53,723 nucleotides of DNA from Xenorhabdus indica (GTDB lineage: Bacteria > Pseudomonadota > Gammaproteobacteria > Enterobacterales > Enterobacteriaceae). Where the stretch lies: NCBI RefSeq assembly GCF_014467235.1, contig NZ_NKHP01000002.1, positions 62,402 through 116,124 on the forward strand, in the 5' to 3' direction. A program made the translations under genes and the position numbers. The notes under the pieces were generated by a model that had not been told where the DNA came from, did no database searches, and worked only from the letters and a program-made list of their open reading frames with translations. Shown here in pieces: positions 1 through 11,700 of the stretch. Positions within the stretch are counted from its first letter, which is position 1. The number at the start of each line of letters is the position of its first letter.

Positions 1-199
<199 letters not shown>

Positions 200-222
200 T
201 CTTTTTAATGTGTTCATTTTGG

Positions 223-248
223 AAGGGGCATCGACAGATGCCCTTTTT
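223..248 (+). terminator. Intrinsic terminator after tufB
   Basis: GGGCATC (226-232) pairs with GATGCCC (237-243) around a 4-base GACA loop. The stem is extended by a G-T wobble and A-T pairs, and a run of T follows. This is a typical rho-independent terminator placed just after the tufB stop. Confidence 0.85.
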
Positions 249-250
249 AT

Positions 251-349
251 ACGTTGTCCTAGGAAGAACCTATCTCATCAATAGTTGTCTGATGGTACGC
301 TGACTGAAATAACTGTGAATTATTGGTGAGATAGGCTCTGATACAACGG
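251..349. repeat. Imperfect inverted repeat, MITE-like or structured RNA element
   Basis: The 19-base arms at 265-283 and 321-339 (AGAACCTATCTCATCAATA and TATTGGTGAGATAGGCTCT) are complementary except at two positions, both of which could form wobble pairs in one RNA strand. A further outer pairing, CGTTGT (252-257) with ACAACG (343-348), lies outside them. The 37-base centre is not obviously paired. The element fills much of the tufB-secE spacer and encodes no protein I can see. It could be a small non-autonomous transposable element or part of the secE leader. The rest of the spacer (350-557) shows no feature I can support. Confidence 0.55.
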
Positions 350-557
350 ATAGACTTTGGTATCGCCCAGTTTTCAAGAATTCTTTCTAAAAAATAGTTT
401 TCAAGAAAACAGATACAAAAAGTCCTGCTGAATTATGGCACCGAGTCAGATACAATTACAATTATCTTTGGGTTCGGTCTGATTTGTTTTGCTCTTGCGA
501 GGCAAGCTGGCTATCTATTTACATCATAGTTACTTACATATAGTTACAGGTTGGTTT

Positions 558-941
558 ATGAGTGCGAATAGCAATGCTCAAGAAAGCGGGCGTGGTCTTG
601 ATATAGCAAAATGGCTATTGGTGGCAGTGCTGCTGGTGGTTGCTATTGTGGGTAATTACTATTACCGGGAGTATAACCTGCCTCTGCGCGCGATAGCCGT
701 TGTTGCTATTGTTGCCCTTGCAGGAGCAGTTGCATTGTGGACTGCGAAAGGCAAAACTGCATTAGCATTTGCCCGTGAATCCCGCGTTGAAATGCGTAAA
801 GTCATTTGGCCAACACGCCAGGAAGCTCTGCATACGACACTGATTGTTGCGGCTGTTACGGCTGTCATGTCTCTTATTTTGTGGGGGCTGGATGGTATTC
901 TGGTGCGTTTAGTTTCATTTATTACAGGCCTGAGGTTTTAA
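558..941 (+). CDS. secE: Preprotein translocase subunit SecE
   Basis: SecE is the small essential subunit of the SecYEG channel that moves proteins across or into the inner membrane. The 127-residue product matches the E. coli length. It shows two N-terminal hydrophobic segments (about residues 17-35 and 43-60), the conserved cytoplasmic amphipathic stretch with [12 protein letters not shown] (about 77-88), and a third membrane helix (about 93-112). An upstream in-frame TTG at 489 would add 23 residues; I prefer the ATG at 558, which has ACAGG seven bases upstream and gives the family length. nusG starts two bases after the stop, so the two are co-transcribed. Confidence 0.97.
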   Translation: MSANSNAQESGRGLDIAKWLLVAVLLVVAIVGNYYYREYNLPLRAIAVVAIVALAGAVALWTAKGKTALAFARESRVEMRKVIWPTRQEALHTTLIVAAVTAVMSLILWGLDGILVRLVSFITGLRF

Positions 942-943
942 GA

Positions 944-1489
944 ATGTCTGAATCCCCAAAAAAGCGTTGGTATGTCATACAGGCATTTTCTGGGTTTGAA
1001 GGTCGTGTGGCTCAATCTCTGCGTGAGCATATCAAATTGCATGATATGGAAGATTCTTTCGGCGAAGTGATGGTGCCGACAGAAGAGGTTGTTGAGATCC
1101 GCAGTGGCCAGCGTCGTAAAAGCGAGCGTAAGTTCTTCCCTGGCTATGTCTTAGTACAAATGGTAATGAACGATGCAACCTGGCATCTGGTTCGCAGTGT
1201 ACCACGCGTAATGGGCTTTATCGGTGGTACATCTGACCGCCCGGCACCAATTAGTGATAAAGAAGTCGATGCGATTATGAATCGCCTTCAGCAGGTTGGT
1301 GATAAACCACGTCCAAAAACTTTGTTCGAACCAGGCGAAATGGTTCGTGTCAGCGATGGTCCGTTTGCGGACTTCAATGGCGTAGTGGAAGAAGTCGATT
1401 ACGAGAAGAGCCGTTTGAAAGTTTCGGTTTCTATTTTTGGTCGTGCCACGCCAGTTGAGCTGGATTTCAGTCAGGTCGAGAAAGTTTGA
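944..1489 (+). CDS. nusG: Transcription termination/antitermination factor NusG
   Basis: NusG binds RNA polymerase, promotes processive elongation, aids Rho termination and couples transcription to the ribosome through S10. The product is 181 residues, as in E. coli. The NGN domain starts with [14 protein letters not shown] and holds [11 protein letters not shown] and [10 protein letters not shown]; the C-terminal KOW domain carries [21 protein letters not shown] (one insertion-free stretch near residues 127-147). The start is the ATG two bases after secE; an in-frame extension back to 806 would run through secE and is rejected. The gene lies upstream of the rplK promoter. Confidence 0.98.
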   Translation: MSESPKKRWYVIQAFSGFEGRVAQSLREHIKLHDMEDSFGEVMVPTEEVVEIRSGQRRKSERKFFPGYVLVQMVMNDATWHLVRSVPRVMGFIGGTSDRPAPISDKEVDAIMNRLQQVGDKPRPKTLFEPGEMVRVSDGPFADFNGVVEEVDYEKSRLKVSVSIFGRATPVELDFSQVEKV

Positions 1490-1515
1490 TCTGATGCTTA
1501 ATTAAGCGAGTTGGC

Positions 1516-1544
1516 TTGCAAAGGGTGTGAAATTAACATACAAT
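1516..1544 (+). promoter_or_regulatory. rplKA promoter (P-L11)
   Basis: TTGCAA (1516-1521) and TACAAT (1539-1544) are separated by 17 bases, a close match to the sigma-70 consensus. The site lies in the nusG-rplK spacer where E. coli has its L11 promoter. Confidence 0.8.
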
Positions 1545-1635
1545 TTCGCGCCTTTTGTTTTTATCTAGATAAGCAAGCAACTAAGTCTGGTAACAAACAT
1601 AACTTTTTTTGTGGTCTGGTCTTTATTAGATTATT

Positions 1636-1685
1636 AGACGAGGCCTGAATCGTTAGGGGAGCCTCTTTCTGGAGGCGATAACACC
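1636..1685 (+). promoter_or_regulatory. Ribosomal protein L1 binding site in the rplKA leader
   Basis: GAGGC (1640-1644) can pair with GCCTC (1661-1665), enclosing the unpaired GGGGA next to the stem; a second CTC/GAG pairing follows. In E. coli the same stretch mimics the L1 site on 23S rRNA, and L1 represses translation of rplK and, by coupling, rplA. The assignment rests on position and on the stem with its GGGGA-side loop. Confidence 0.65.
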
Positions 1686-1705
1686 CATATAGAGGAAAAA
1701 TATAG

Positions 1706-2839
<1,134 letters not shown>

Positions 2840-2865
2840 TAATTTAAGCTAAAAGCGAATAACGC

Positions 2866-2901
2866 TTTACCTTGGCGTCAGATTTGTCTAAAATCTGACG
2901 C
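2866..2901 (+). promoter_or_regulatory. Probable rplJL-rpoBC promoter (P-L10) with overlapping hairpin
   Basis: TTTACC (2866-2871) and TAAAAT (2889-2894) stand 17 bases apart. An 11-bp perfect stem, GCGTCAGATTT (2875-2885) with AAATCTGACGC (2891-2901), overlaps them. No T run follows the stem, so it does not look like a normal terminator of rplKA. The promoter call is by consensus and by its position between rplA and the L10 leader. Confidence 0.55.
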
Positions 2902-2943
2902 TTCGAATTTGCCTGAACAGATGTATAACAATTGATAATAATT

Positions 2944-2960
2944 GATACATAAAATGTATC
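2944..2960 (+). other. Short stem-loop in the rplJ leader
   Basis: GATACAT (2944-2950) and ATGTATC (2954-2960) form a perfect 7-bp stem with an AAA loop, upstream of the L10 binding structure. Its role is unknown. Confidence 0.5.
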
Positions 2961-2980
2961 AGAGCAAATCACAGTTTTCG

Positions 2981-3070
2981 GTTGGAGCTTGGCCTAATCC
3001 AAGCCCCGTCCAAGACCGCAGGCGTAAGTAATTACTTAATATCCTGCGTAGACGGTGACAGAGCCAAAGG
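2981..3070 (+). promoter_or_regulatory. L10(L7/L12)4 autoregulatory leader
   Basis: Nested pairings are visible: GCTTGG (2987-2992) with CCAAGC (2999-3004), CCGTC (3006-3010) with GACGG (3051-3055), and CGCAGG (3017-3022) with CCTGCG (3043-3048). The segments CCGTCCAAGACCGCAGG and CCTGCGTAGACGGTGACAGA closely resemble the E. coli rplJ leader that binds the L10-L7/L12 complex, with its kink-turn next to the GACGG strand. Binding represses rplJ translation and, through coupling, rplL. The 340-base rplA-rplJ spacer is otherwise non-coding. Confidence 0.8.
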
Positions 3071-3179
3071 AAATTTATTTTCTGGATTCTGCTCACCGTG
3101 TTTCAGCGCTCAGGCACATTTCGTGCTCTGGGTGAAGTGAGTCCCGGGTCTGCCCGGTTAATCCAGGAGCAAGAAGCTA

Positions 3180-3677
3180 ATGGCACTAAATCTTCAAGAC
3201 AAACAAGCGATTGTTGCTGAAGTCAGCGAAGTAGCCAAAGGCGCGCTGTCTGCGGTTGTTGCGGATTCTCGCGGCGTTACCGTAGATAAAATGACTGAAC
3301 TGCGTAAAGCAGGTCGCGAAGCTGGCGTTTACATGCGTGTTGTTCGTAACACTCTGATGCGCCGTGCTGTTGAAGGTACTGAGTATGAGTGCCTGAAAGA
3401 AGCGTTTGTTGGTCCAACCTTGATTGCTTTTTCTAATGAACATCCGGGCGCCGCTGCTCGTCTGTTCAAAGATTTCGCGAAAGCGAACCCAGCATTCGAG
3501 ATTAAAGCAGCAGCCTTTGAAGGTGAGTTTATCCCAGCGAGCAACATCGATCGTCTGGCAACGCTCCCAACTTACGAAGAAGCAATCGCACGCCTGATGT
3601 CAACCATGAAAGAAGCCGTTGCAGGCAAACTGGTTCGCACCCTGGCTGCACTACGCGATAAGAAAGAAGCAGCTTAA
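3180..3677 (+). CDS. rplJ: 50S ribosomal protein L10
   Basis: L10 anchors L7/L12 dimers to the large subunit and is the translational repressor of rplJL. The product is 165 residues, as in E. coli. It begins [15 protein letters not shown] and contains [17 protein letters not shown] and [15 protein letters not shown]; the C-terminal helix that binds L7/L12 dimers ends in [25 protein letters not shown] precedes the ATG. It follows the L10-binding leader and lies 63 bases before rplL. Confidence 0.99.
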   Translation: MALNLQDKQAIVAEVSEVAKGALSAVVADSRGVTVDKMTELRKAGREAGVYMRVVRNTLMRRAVEGTEYECLKEAFVGPTLIAFSNEHPGAAARLFKDFAKANPAFEIKAAAFEGEFIPASNIDRLATLPTYEEAIARLMSTMKEAVAGKLVRTLAALRDKKEAA

Positions 3678-3740
3678 TTGCTTATTTCCTTCGTTGCTTT
3701 TTAACGTATAAATTTTTTCTGAATTTTAGGAACACTTGTT

Positions 3741-4106
3741 ATGTCTATCACTAAAGAACAAATTCTGGACGCAGTTGCAGAAATGTCTGTAATGGACGTT
3801 GTTGAAATTATCAGCATGATGGAAGAGAAATTCGGCGTTTCTGCTGCTGCTGCTGTAGCTGTAGTTGGTGCTACTGCTGAAGCAGTTGAAGAGAAAACTG
3901 AATTCGACGTAATCCTGACTGGCGCTGGTGCTAACAAAGTTGCTGTAATCAAAGCAGTACGTGGTGCAACTGGCCTGGGTCTGAAAGAAGCTAAAGACTT
4001 GGTTGAAAGCGCACCAGCAGCACTGAAAGAAGGCATCAGCAAAGAAGACGCTGAAGCTCTGAAAAAATCTCTGGAAGAAGCAGGTGCTTCTGTTGAGATC
4101 AAGTAA
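3741..4106 (+). CDS. rplL: 50S ribosomal protein L7/L12
   Basis: L7/L12 forms the flexible stalk that recruits translational GTPases such as EF-Tu and EF-G. The product is 121 residues. It has the N-terminal dimerisation domain ([20 protein letters not shown]), an Ala/Val-rich hinge (about 35-52) and the C-terminal GTPase-interacting domain with [24 protein letters not shown] precedes the start by nine bases. An attenuator and a processing hairpin separate it from rpoB, which fits the excess of L7/L12 over polymerase. Confidence 0.99.
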   Translation: MSITKEQILDAVAEMSVMDVVEIISMMEEKFGVSAAAAVAVVGATAEAVEEKTEFDVILTGAGANKVAVIKAVRGATGLGLKEAKDLVESAPAALKEGISKEDAEALKKSLEEAGASVEIK

Positions 4107-4145
4107 GATCAGTTTGAAGTTCGCAGCCTGATTATTAAGGCTGGC

Positions 4146-4176
4146 GGCTGGCGGTTTTTTAATCGCCAGCCTTTTT
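4146..4176 (+). terminator. rplL-rpoB transcription attenuator
   Basis: GGCTGGCG (4146-4153) pairs with CGCCAGCC (4164-4171), and TTTTT follows. This is a sound rho-independent terminator. In E. coli a partial terminator here lowers rpoBC transcription relative to the ribosomal protein genes, and the same role is likely here because no promoter for rpoB is evident downstream. Confidence 0.85.
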
Positions 4177-4179
4177 GCG

Positions 4180-4257
4180 CTGTAGAGCACCTTATTGTTT
4201 TAAAGATCATTGTTTTATAAAGTCATTTTGGAGTTTTATAAGGCATATGCTCTATAG
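4180..4257 (+). promoter_or_regulatory. Probable RNase III processing hairpin upstream of rpoB
   Basis: CTGTAGAGCA (4180-4189) pairs with TGCTCTATAG (4248-4257, one G-T pair). CTTAT (4191-4195) then pairs with ATAAG (4238-4242), closing a long apical region. E. coli has an RNase III cleavage site at this place in the rplL-rpoB spacer. The pairing is seen directly; the enzyme assignment is by analogy. The rest of the spacer (4258-4527) shows nothing I can name. Confidence 0.55.
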
Positions 4258-4527
4258 AGCACAACGCAGGGAGTTAGTAGCATTTCACACTGTTTGGCTG
4301 CTAATGAACCCAGAATACTCCTTCCTATTGACGACTTAATATACTGCGTTCTCAGCTACGATCCACTCGGGTAGCTCGGTAGTAAGTAACGCAATGAAAT
4401 GATTTAAGAGTAATAGTAATGAGTATTACGGAAAATATTCTATTTTCTGTTCGAAAAAATAGTGTTGCAGAGTGCTGTCCTTAAGGGCGGACAGAGTGGG
4501 TCACTTATCAGCGAGCTGAGGAACCCT

Positions 4528-7500
4528 ATGGTTTACTCCTATACCGAGAAAAAACGTATTCGTAAGGATTTTGGTAAACGTCCACAAGTTTTGGATGTTC
4601 CATACCTTCTTTCTATCCAACTTGACTCGTTCCAGAAGTTTATCGAGCAAGATCCTGAAGGCCAGAATGGACTGGAAGCGGCCTTCCGTTCTGTGTTCCC
4701 AATTCAGAGTTACAGCGGCAGTTCTGAGCTGCAATATGTAAGCTACCGTCTTGGCGAACCTGTTTTTGATGTTCAAGAATGTCAGATCCGTGGCGTGACT
4801 TATTCTGCTCCACTGCGCGTTAAACTGCGTCTGGTGATCTATGAGCGTGAAGCGCCAGAGGGTACAGTTAAGGACATCAAAGAACAAGAAGTCTACATGG
4901 GTGAAATTCCACTCATGACTGATAACGGGACTTTCGTTATCAACGGTACTGAGCGCGTAATCGTATCTCAGTTGCATCGTAGCCCAGGCGTTTTCTTTGA
5001 CAGCGATAAGGGTAAAACCCATTCATCCGGTAAGGTACTGTATAATGCACGTATCATTCCTTACCGTGGTTCATGGCTGGATTTCGAATTCGATCCTAAA
5101 GATAATCTGTTTGTACGTATTGACCGCCGTCGTAAATTGCCGGCTTCGATTATTCTGCGCGCGATGGATTACACCACTGAAGACATTCTGAATCTGTTCT
5201 TCGACAAAACTATTTTCGAAATCCGCGACAACAAGTTGCAGATGACTCTAGTACCAGAACGTCTGCGTGGTGAGACTGCTTCATTTGATATTGAAGCGAA
5301 CGGCAAAGTATATGTTGAAAAAGGCCGTCGTATCACTGCTCGTCATATCCGTCAGTTAGAGAAAGATCAGGTAGACCGTATTGAGGTGCCTGTCGAATAT
5401 ATCGCGGGTAAAGTTGTTGCGAGAGATTACATCGATCAGAACACAGGTGAAATCATCTGTGCTGCTAACATGGAACTCTCTTTGGATCTGCTGGCACGTT
5501 TGAGCCAATCTGGTCATAAATCCATTGAAACTCTGTTTACCAACGACTTGGACCACGGTGCATACATCTCCGAAACTCTGCGTATTGACCCAACCAATGA
5601 TCGTTTGAGCGCACTGGTTGAAATTTACCGCATGATGCGTCCAGGTGAACCACCAACCCGCGAAGCAGCAGAAAACTTATTTGAGAACCTGTTCTTCTCT
5701 GAAGATCGTTATGATCTGTCTGCTGTTGGCCGTATGAAGTTCAACCGTTCTCTGGATCGTGAAGAGATTGAAGGTTCCGGTATCCTGAGCAAAGACGACA
5801 TCATTGATGTCATGAAGAAGCTTATCGATATCCGTAACGGTAAAGGCGAAGTGGATGATATTGACCACTTGGGCAACCGTCGTATTCGTTCCGTTGGCGA
5901 AATGGCTGAAAACCAGTTCCGGGTTGGTCTGGTACGTGTAGAACGTGCGGTGAAAGAGCGCTTGTCTCTGGGTGATCTGGATACCCTGATGCCACAGGAC
6001 ATGATCAACGCTAAGCCAATTTCTGCGGCAGTGAAAGAGTTCTTTGGTTCCAGCCAGTTGTCTCAATTTATGGACCAGAACAACCCACTGTCTGAAATTA
6101 CCCATAAACGTCGTATTTCTGCTTTGGGCCCAGGTGGTTTGACCCGTGAGCGAGCAGGCTTTGAAGTTCGAGACGTACACCCGACTCACTATGGTCGTGT
6201 ATGTCCAATCGAAACGCCTGAAGGTCCAAACATCGGTCTGATTAACTCACTGTCTGTTTATGCACGTACTAACGAATATGGTTTCCTTGAAACCCCTTAC
6301 CGTTTAGTGCGCGACGGTGTAGTAACCGATGAGATTCACTACCTGTCAGCGATTGAAGAAGGTAATTACGTCATTGCGCAGGCTAACTCTGCATTAGACG
6401 AGGAAGGCCATTTCATTGAAGAACTGGTAACTTGCCGTCACTATGACGAATCCAGCTTATTTAACCGTGATCAGGTTCAGTACATGGACGTTTCGACACA
6501 ACAGATCGTGTCTGTCGGTGCTTCCTTGATCCCATTCCTTGAACACGATGACGCCAACCGTGCATTGATGGGTGCAAACATGCAACGTCAGGCAGTTCCA
6601 ACTCTGCGTGCAGATAAGCCGCTGGTCGGAACAGGTATGGAGCGTGCAGTAGCGGTTGACTCTGGTGTAACCTCCGTTGCTAAACGTGGTGGTGTGGTTC
6701 AGTACGTTGACGCATCCCGTATCGTGATTAAGGTTAACGAAGATGAAATGTACGCAGGTGAAGCGGGCATTGATATCTATAACCTGACCAAATATACCCG
6801 TTCTAACCAAAACACTTGTATCAACCAGATGCCATGTGTATCTCTGGGCGAACTCGTAGAACGTGGTGACGTTCTGGCTGATGGTCCATCCACTGACTTG
6901 GGTGAACTGGCACTGGGTCAGAATATGCGTGTGGCGTTCATGCCATGGAATGGTTATAACTTCGAGGACTCCATCCTCGTATCTGAACGTGTAGTTCAGG
7001 AAGACCGTTTCACCACTATTCATATTCAAGAACTGGCTTGTGTATCCCGTGATACCAAACTGGGGCCTGAAGAGATCACCGCTGACATCCCTAACGTGGG
7101 TGAAGCCGCCCTGTCTAAACTGGACGAATCCGGTATCGTTTATATCGGTGCGGAAGTGAAAGGTGGCGACATTCTGGTGGGTAAAGTGACACCGAAAGGT
7201 GAAACGCAGTTAACGCCAGAAGAAAAACTGTTGCGTGCGATCTTTGGTGAGAAAGCATCTGACGTTAAAGACTCATCACTGCGCGTACCAAACGGTGTTT
7301 CCGGCACTGTTATCGACGTACAGGTCTTTACCCGTGATGGTGTAGAAAAAGACAAGCGTGCGTTGGAAATCGAAGAGATGCAGTTGCGTCAGGCGAAAAA
7401 AGACCTGACTGAAGAACTACAAATTTTCGAAGCTGGTCTGTTTGCCCGAATTCGCAATGTATTGATTTCCGGTGGCATTGAAGCGGAAAAATTAGACAAA

Positions 7501-8556
7501 CTGCCACGTGAGCGCTGGTTAGAACTGGGTCTGGCTGATGAAGATAAACAAAATCAGCTTGAGCAATTGGCAGAACAGTATGACGAACTGAAAGCTGAGT
7601 TCGAGAAGAAGCTGGATGCTAAGCGCCGTAAAATCACTCAGGGTGATGATTTGGCACCAGGCGTGCTGAAAATTGTCAAAGTTTATCTGGCAGTGAAACG
7701 TCAGATCCAACCTGGTGACAAGATGGCAGGTCGTCACGGTAACAAGGGTGTCATCTCTAAGATTAACCCAATCGAAGACATGCCTTACGATGAAAACGGT
7801 ACGCCGGTTGATATCGTACTGAACCCGCTGGGCGTACCATCACGTATGAACATCGGTCAGATTCTGGAAACCCATTTAGGTATGGCGGCGAAAGGCATTG
7901 GTGACAAGATCAATGCGATGCTGAAACAGCAGCAAGAAGTTGCCAAACTGCGTGAATTCATCCAGAAAGCATATGATCTGGGTGACGATACCCGTCAGAA
8001 AGTTGATTTGAATACTTTCACTGACGACGAAGTCATGCGTCTGGCTGAAAACTTGAAGAAAGGGATGCCAATCGCAACTCCAGTCTTCGACGGTGCGAAA
8101 GAGACTGAAATCAAAGAGCTGTTGAAATTGGGTGGTTTGCCGACCTCTGGTCAGATCACTCTGTTCGATGGCCGTACTGGTGAGCAATTTGAGCGTCAGG
8201 TAACTGTTGGTTACATGTACATGCTGAAATTGAACCACTTGGTTGATGACAAGATGCATGCTCGTTCTACTGGTTCTTACAGCTTGGTTACTCAGCAGCC
8301 ACTGGGTGGTAAGGCACAGTTCGGTGGTCAGCGTTTCGGGGAGATGGAAGTATGGGCACTGGAAGCATACGGTGCTGCATATACTCTGCAAGAAATGCTT
8401 ACCGTTAAATCTGATGATGTTAACGGCCGTACCAAGATGTATAAAAACATCGTGGATGGTAATCACCAGATGGAACCAGGTATGCCGGAATCTTTCAACG
8501 TATTGCTGAAAGAGATCCGTTCCTTGGGTATCAACATCGAGCTGGAAGACGAATAA
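4528..8556 (+). CDS. rpoB: DNA-directed RNA polymerase subunit beta
   Basis: RpoB is the beta subunit of RNA polymerase and forms much of the active-site cleft and the rifampicin pocket. The product is 1342 residues, identical in length to E. coli. It begins [20 protein letters not shown]. The rifampicin cluster (about 6045-6150) reads [20 protein letters not shown] then [14 protein letters not shown]; the usual drug-sensitive residues D516, H526 and S531 are all present. The C-terminal part has [16 protein letters not shown] and ends NIELEDE. An in-frame TTG at 4462 would add 22 residues; the ATG at 4528 has GAGGA upstream and the family N-terminus. It is followed by rpoC after a repeat-bearing spacer. 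Confidence 0.99.
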   Translation: MVYSYTEKKRIRKDFGKRPQVLDVPYLLSIQLDSFQKFIEQDPEGQNGLEAAFRSVFPIQSYSGSSELQYVSYRLGEPVFDVQECQIRGVTYSAPLRVKLRLVIYEREAPEGTVKDIKEQEVYMGEIPLMTDNGTFVINGTERVIVSQLHRSPGVFFDSDKGKTHSSGKVLYNARIIPYRGSWLDFEFDPKDNLFVRIDRRRKLPASIILRAMDYTTEDILNLFFDKTIFEIRDNKLQMTLVPERLRGETASFDIEANGKVYVEKGRRITARHIRQLEKDQVDRIEVPVEYIAGKVVARDYIDQNTGEIICAANMELSLDLLARLSQSGHKSIETLFTNDLDHGAYISETLRIDPTNDRLSALVEIYRMMRPGEPPTREAAENLFENLFFSEDRYDLSAVGRMKFNRSLDREEIEGSGILSKDDIIDVMKKLIDIRNGKGEVDDIDHLGNRRIRSVGEMAENQFRVGLVRVERAVKERLSLGDLDTLMPQDMINAKPISAAVKEFFGSSQLSQFMDQNNPLSEITHKRRISALGPGGLTRERAGFEVRDVHPTHYGRVCPIETPEGPNIGLINSLSVYARTNEYGFLETPYRLVRDGVVTDEIHYLSAIEEGNYVIAQANSALDEEGHFIEELVTCRHYDESSLFNRDQVQYMDVSTQQIVSVGASLIPFLEHDDANRALMGANMQRQAVPTLRADKPLVGTGMERAVAVDSGVTSVAKRGGVVQYVDASRIVIKVNEDEMYAGEAGIDIYNLTKYTRSNQNTCINQMPCVSLGELVERGDVLADGPSTDLGELALGQNMRVAFMPWNGYNFEDSILVSERVVQEDRFTTIHIQELACVSRDTKLGPEEITADIPNVGEAALSKLDESGIVYIGAEVKGGDILVGKVTPKGETQLTPEEKLLRAIFGEKASDVKDSSLRVPNGVSGTVIDVQVFTRDGVEKDKRALEIEEMQLRQAKKDLTEELQIFEAGLFARIRNVLISGGIEAEKLDKLPRERWLELGLADEDKQNQLEQLAEQYDELKAEFEKKLDAKRRKITQGDDLAPGVLKIVKVYLAVKRQIQPGDKMAGRHGNKGVISKINPIEDMPYDENGTPVDIVLNPLGVPSRMNIGQILETHLGMAAKGIGDKINAMLKQQQEVAKLREFIQKAYDLGDDTRQKVDLNTFTDDEVMRLAENLKKGMPIATPVFDGAKETEIKELLKLGGLPTSGQITLFDGRTGEQFERQVTVGYMYMLKLNHLVDDKMHARSTGSYSLVTQQPLGGKAQFGGQRFGEMEVWALEAYGAAYTLQEMLTVKSDDVNGRTKMYKNIVDGNHQMEPGMPESFNVLLKEIRSLGINIELEDE

Positions 8557-8587
8557 ATTGTTTTCCGCTGGCACTGTCCGGCCTTAT

Positions 8588-8665
8588 GTTGAAACCGGGT
8601 GTTGAAACATGGTTTTGCAACGTTGTGTTGAAATATTGCGTTGAAACATTGCGTTGAAACATATA
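8588..8665 (+). repeat. Six-unit 13-bp tandem repeat between rpoB and rpoC
   Basis: The motif GTTGAAAC(A)TTGC recurs exactly every 13 bases, at 8588, 8601, 8614 (degenerate, TTTGCAAC), 8627, 8640 and 8653. Units at 8640 and 8653 agree over their first 10 bases, while the first and third units are the most diverged. It sits in the transcribed rpoB-rpoC spacer and is not translated in the plus direction. Function is unknown. Confidence 0.85.
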
Positions 8666-8765
8666 GCAATGTCGGGCAGTTTGCCAGCCAGTGGTTACAC
8701 TGGTCATAGGGGGGAGTGGCATGGGCCACTCACCTAACAGGTCTAACTCCGACAGGAGCCATTTC

Positions 8766-11700
8766 GTGAAAGACTTATTGAAGTTTCTGAAAGCGCAAAC
8801 CAAGACCGAAGAGTTTGATGCGATCAAAATTGCTCTGGCCTCTCCAGATATGATCCGTTCGTGGTCATTCGGAGAAGTAAAAAAGCCGGAAACCATTAAC
8901 TACCGTACGTTCAAACCTGAGCGTGACGGACTTTTCTGTGCGCGTATTTTCGGGCCAGTAAAAGATTACGAATGCTTGTGTGGTAAATACAAGCGCTTGA
9001 AACACCGGGGTGTCATTTGTGAGAAGTGTGGTGTTGAGGTGACTCAGACTAAAGTTCGTCGTGAACGTATGGGTCACATCGAACTGGCATCTCCGACCGC
9101 TCACATTTGGTTCCTGAAATCTCTGCCATCCCGTATCGGTTTGCTGCTGGATATGCCACTGCGCGACATTGAACGCGTATTGTACTTCGAATCCTATGTA
9201 GTTGTTGAAGGTGGCATGACCAGCCTTGAGCGCGGCCAGATCCTGACTGAAGAACAGTATCTGGATGCACTGGAAGAATTCGGTGATGAATTCGACGCCA
9301 AAATGGGTGCGGAAGCGATACAATCTTTGTTGAAAAACATGGATCTGGAAAACGAATGTGAAACCCTGCGTGAAGAACTGAACGAAACCAACTCTGAAAC
9401 TAAGCGCAAGAAGCTGACCAAGCGCATTAAGCTGCTGGAAGCCTTTATTCAGTCTGGCAACAAGCCAGAGTGGATGGTTCTGACCGTTCTGCCAGTTCTG
9501 CCACCGGATCTGCGTCCATTGGTTCCACTGGATGGCGGTCGTTTCGCAACTTCAGACCTGAACGATCTGTATCGTCGCGTTATTAACCGTAACAACCGTC
9601 TGAAACGCCTGCTGGATCTGGCTGCGCCAGACATCATCGTACGTAATGAAAAACGTATGCTGCAAGAAGCGGTTGATGCGCTGTTAGACAACGGTCGTCG
9701 TGGTCGTGCGATTACGGGTTCCAATAAACGTCCTCTGAAATCCCTGGCAGACATGATCAAGGGTAAACAAGGCCGTTTCCGTCAGAACCTGCTAGGTAAA
9801 CGTGTTGACTACTCAGGCCGTTCTGTCATTACCGTAGGTCCATACCTGCGTCTGCATCAGTGTGGTTTGCCTAAGAAAATGGCGCTGGAACTGTTCAAGC
9901 CATTCATCTACGGTAAGCTGGAACTGCGTGGTTTGGCGACTACCATCAAAGCAGCCAAGAAGATGGTTGAACGCGAAGAAGCGGTTGTATGGGATATCCT
10001 TGATGAGGTTATCCGTGAGCACCCGGTTTTGTTAAACCGTGCACCAACCCTTCACCGTCTGGGTATTCAGGCATTCGAACCGGTTCTGATCGAAGGTAAA
10101 GCAATCCAGTTGCACCCACTGGTGTGTGCGGCATATAACGCCGACTTTGACGGTGACCAGATGGCTGTTCACGTACCGTTGACACTGGAAGCTCAGTTGG
10201 AAGCGCGTGCGTTGATGATGTCTACCAACAACATCCTGTCTCCAGCGAGCGGTGAACCAATCATCGTTCCATCTCAGGACGTTGTATTGGGTCTGTACTA
10301 CATGACTCGTGACTGTGTTAACGCGAAAGGCGAAGGCATGGTTTTGACCGGTCCTAAAGAAGCAGAACGCGTATACCGCGCAGGTCTGGCTTCTCTGCAT
10401 GCCAGAGTCAAAGTTCGTATTACCGAAGAAGTGAAAGATGGTGAAGGTAATGTCACTGTCAATACAGGATTGGTTGATACGACTATTGGTCGTGCCATCC
10501 TGTGGATGATCGTACCAAAAGGTTTGCCGTATTCATTGATTAACCAGCCTCTGGGTAAAAAAGCTATCTCTAAGATGCTGAATACCTGTTACCGCGTACT
10601 GGGTTTGAAACCAACCGTTATTTTGGCTGACCAGACCATGTATACCGGTTTTGCTTACGCTGCCCGTTCAGGGGTATCCGTAGGTATTGATGACATGGTT
10701 ATTCCTGAGAAGAAAGAAGGCATCATTGCAGAAGCTGAAGCCGAAGTTGCCGAAATTCAGGAACAGTTTCAGTCAGGACTGGTAACTGCGGGCGAACGTT
10801 ATAACAAGGTTATCGATATCTGGGCTGCGGCGAACGAGCGTGTTGCTAAAGCAATGATGGAAAACCTCTCTTCTGAAACTGTGATTAACCGTAATGGCGA
10901 AGAAGAACAGCAGGTTTCCTTCAATAACATCTTTATGATGGCCGACTCTGGTGCTCGTGGTTCTGCGGCTCAGATCCGTCAGTTGGCGGGTATGCGTGGT
11001 CTGATGGCAACGCCAGATGGCTCCATCATTGAGACCCCAATCACTGCGAACTTCCGTGAAGGTCTGAACGTACTCCAGTACTTCATCTCAACTCACGGTG
11101 CTCGTAAAGGTCTGGCGGACACCGCATTGAAGACTGCGAACTCCGGTTACCTGACGCGTCGTCTGGTTGACGTTGCTCAGGATCTGGTGGTCACTGAAGA
11201 TGACTGCGGTACTCACGACGGTATTCTGATGACCCCGGTTATTGAGGGTGGTGACGTTAAAGAACCTCTGCGTGAGCGTGTATTGGGCCGTGTGACTGCT
11301 GAAGACGTCCTGAAACCAGGTTCAGCAGACATTCTGGTTCCACGTAATACCCTGCTGAACGAAAAATGGTGTGACCTGTTAGAAGAAAACTCCGTTGACA
11401 GCGTGAAAGTACGTTCCGTCGTGAGTTGTGAAACTGACTTCGGTGTTTGTGCGAAATGTTACGGACGTGACCTTGCTCGTGGACATATCATCAACAAAGG
11501 TGAAGCAGTTGGTGTAATCGCGGCACAGTCAATCGGTGAACCAGGTACACAGTTGACGATGCGTACGTTCCATATCGGTGGTGCGGCATCTCGTGCGGCG
11601 GCAGAATCCAGCATTCAGGTACGTAATAAAGGTCAGCTTAAACTGACTAACGCAAAATTTGTTACTAACTCTGTGGGCAAACTGGTTATTACTTCCCGTA

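Noticed and set aside
806..943. In-frame upstream extension of nusG through the end of secE
   Set aside because: The extension overlaps secE in another frame, is not conserved in NusG, and the ATG at 944 gives the exact family length.
4462..4527. TTG start giving a 22-residue N-terminal extension of RpoB
   Set aside because: RpoB is highly conserved and begins at [15 protein letters not shown]; the ATG at 4528 has a ribosome site.
7876..8574. Long minus-strand open frame (232 codons) opposite rpoB, and similar ones opposite rpoC, thiC and purH
   Set aside because: Their translations are rich in the residues expected from antisense reading of conserved genes, match no family, and have no ribosome site.
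8588..8665. CRISPR array
   Set aside because: The 13-bp units are contiguous without spacers; no cas genes or 28-37-bp repeats occur anywhere in the window.
8463..8729. Minus-strand open frame across the 13-bp repeat in the rpoB-rpoC spacer, giving FNT/FQH-type repeats
   Set aside because: The protein repeat is only the read-out of the DNA tandem repeat in an open frame; no start context or homology.
8691..8765. ATG start giving a 25-residue extension of RpoC
   Set aside because: The GTG at 8766 has AGGAG upstream and yields exactly 1407 residues, the E. coli length.
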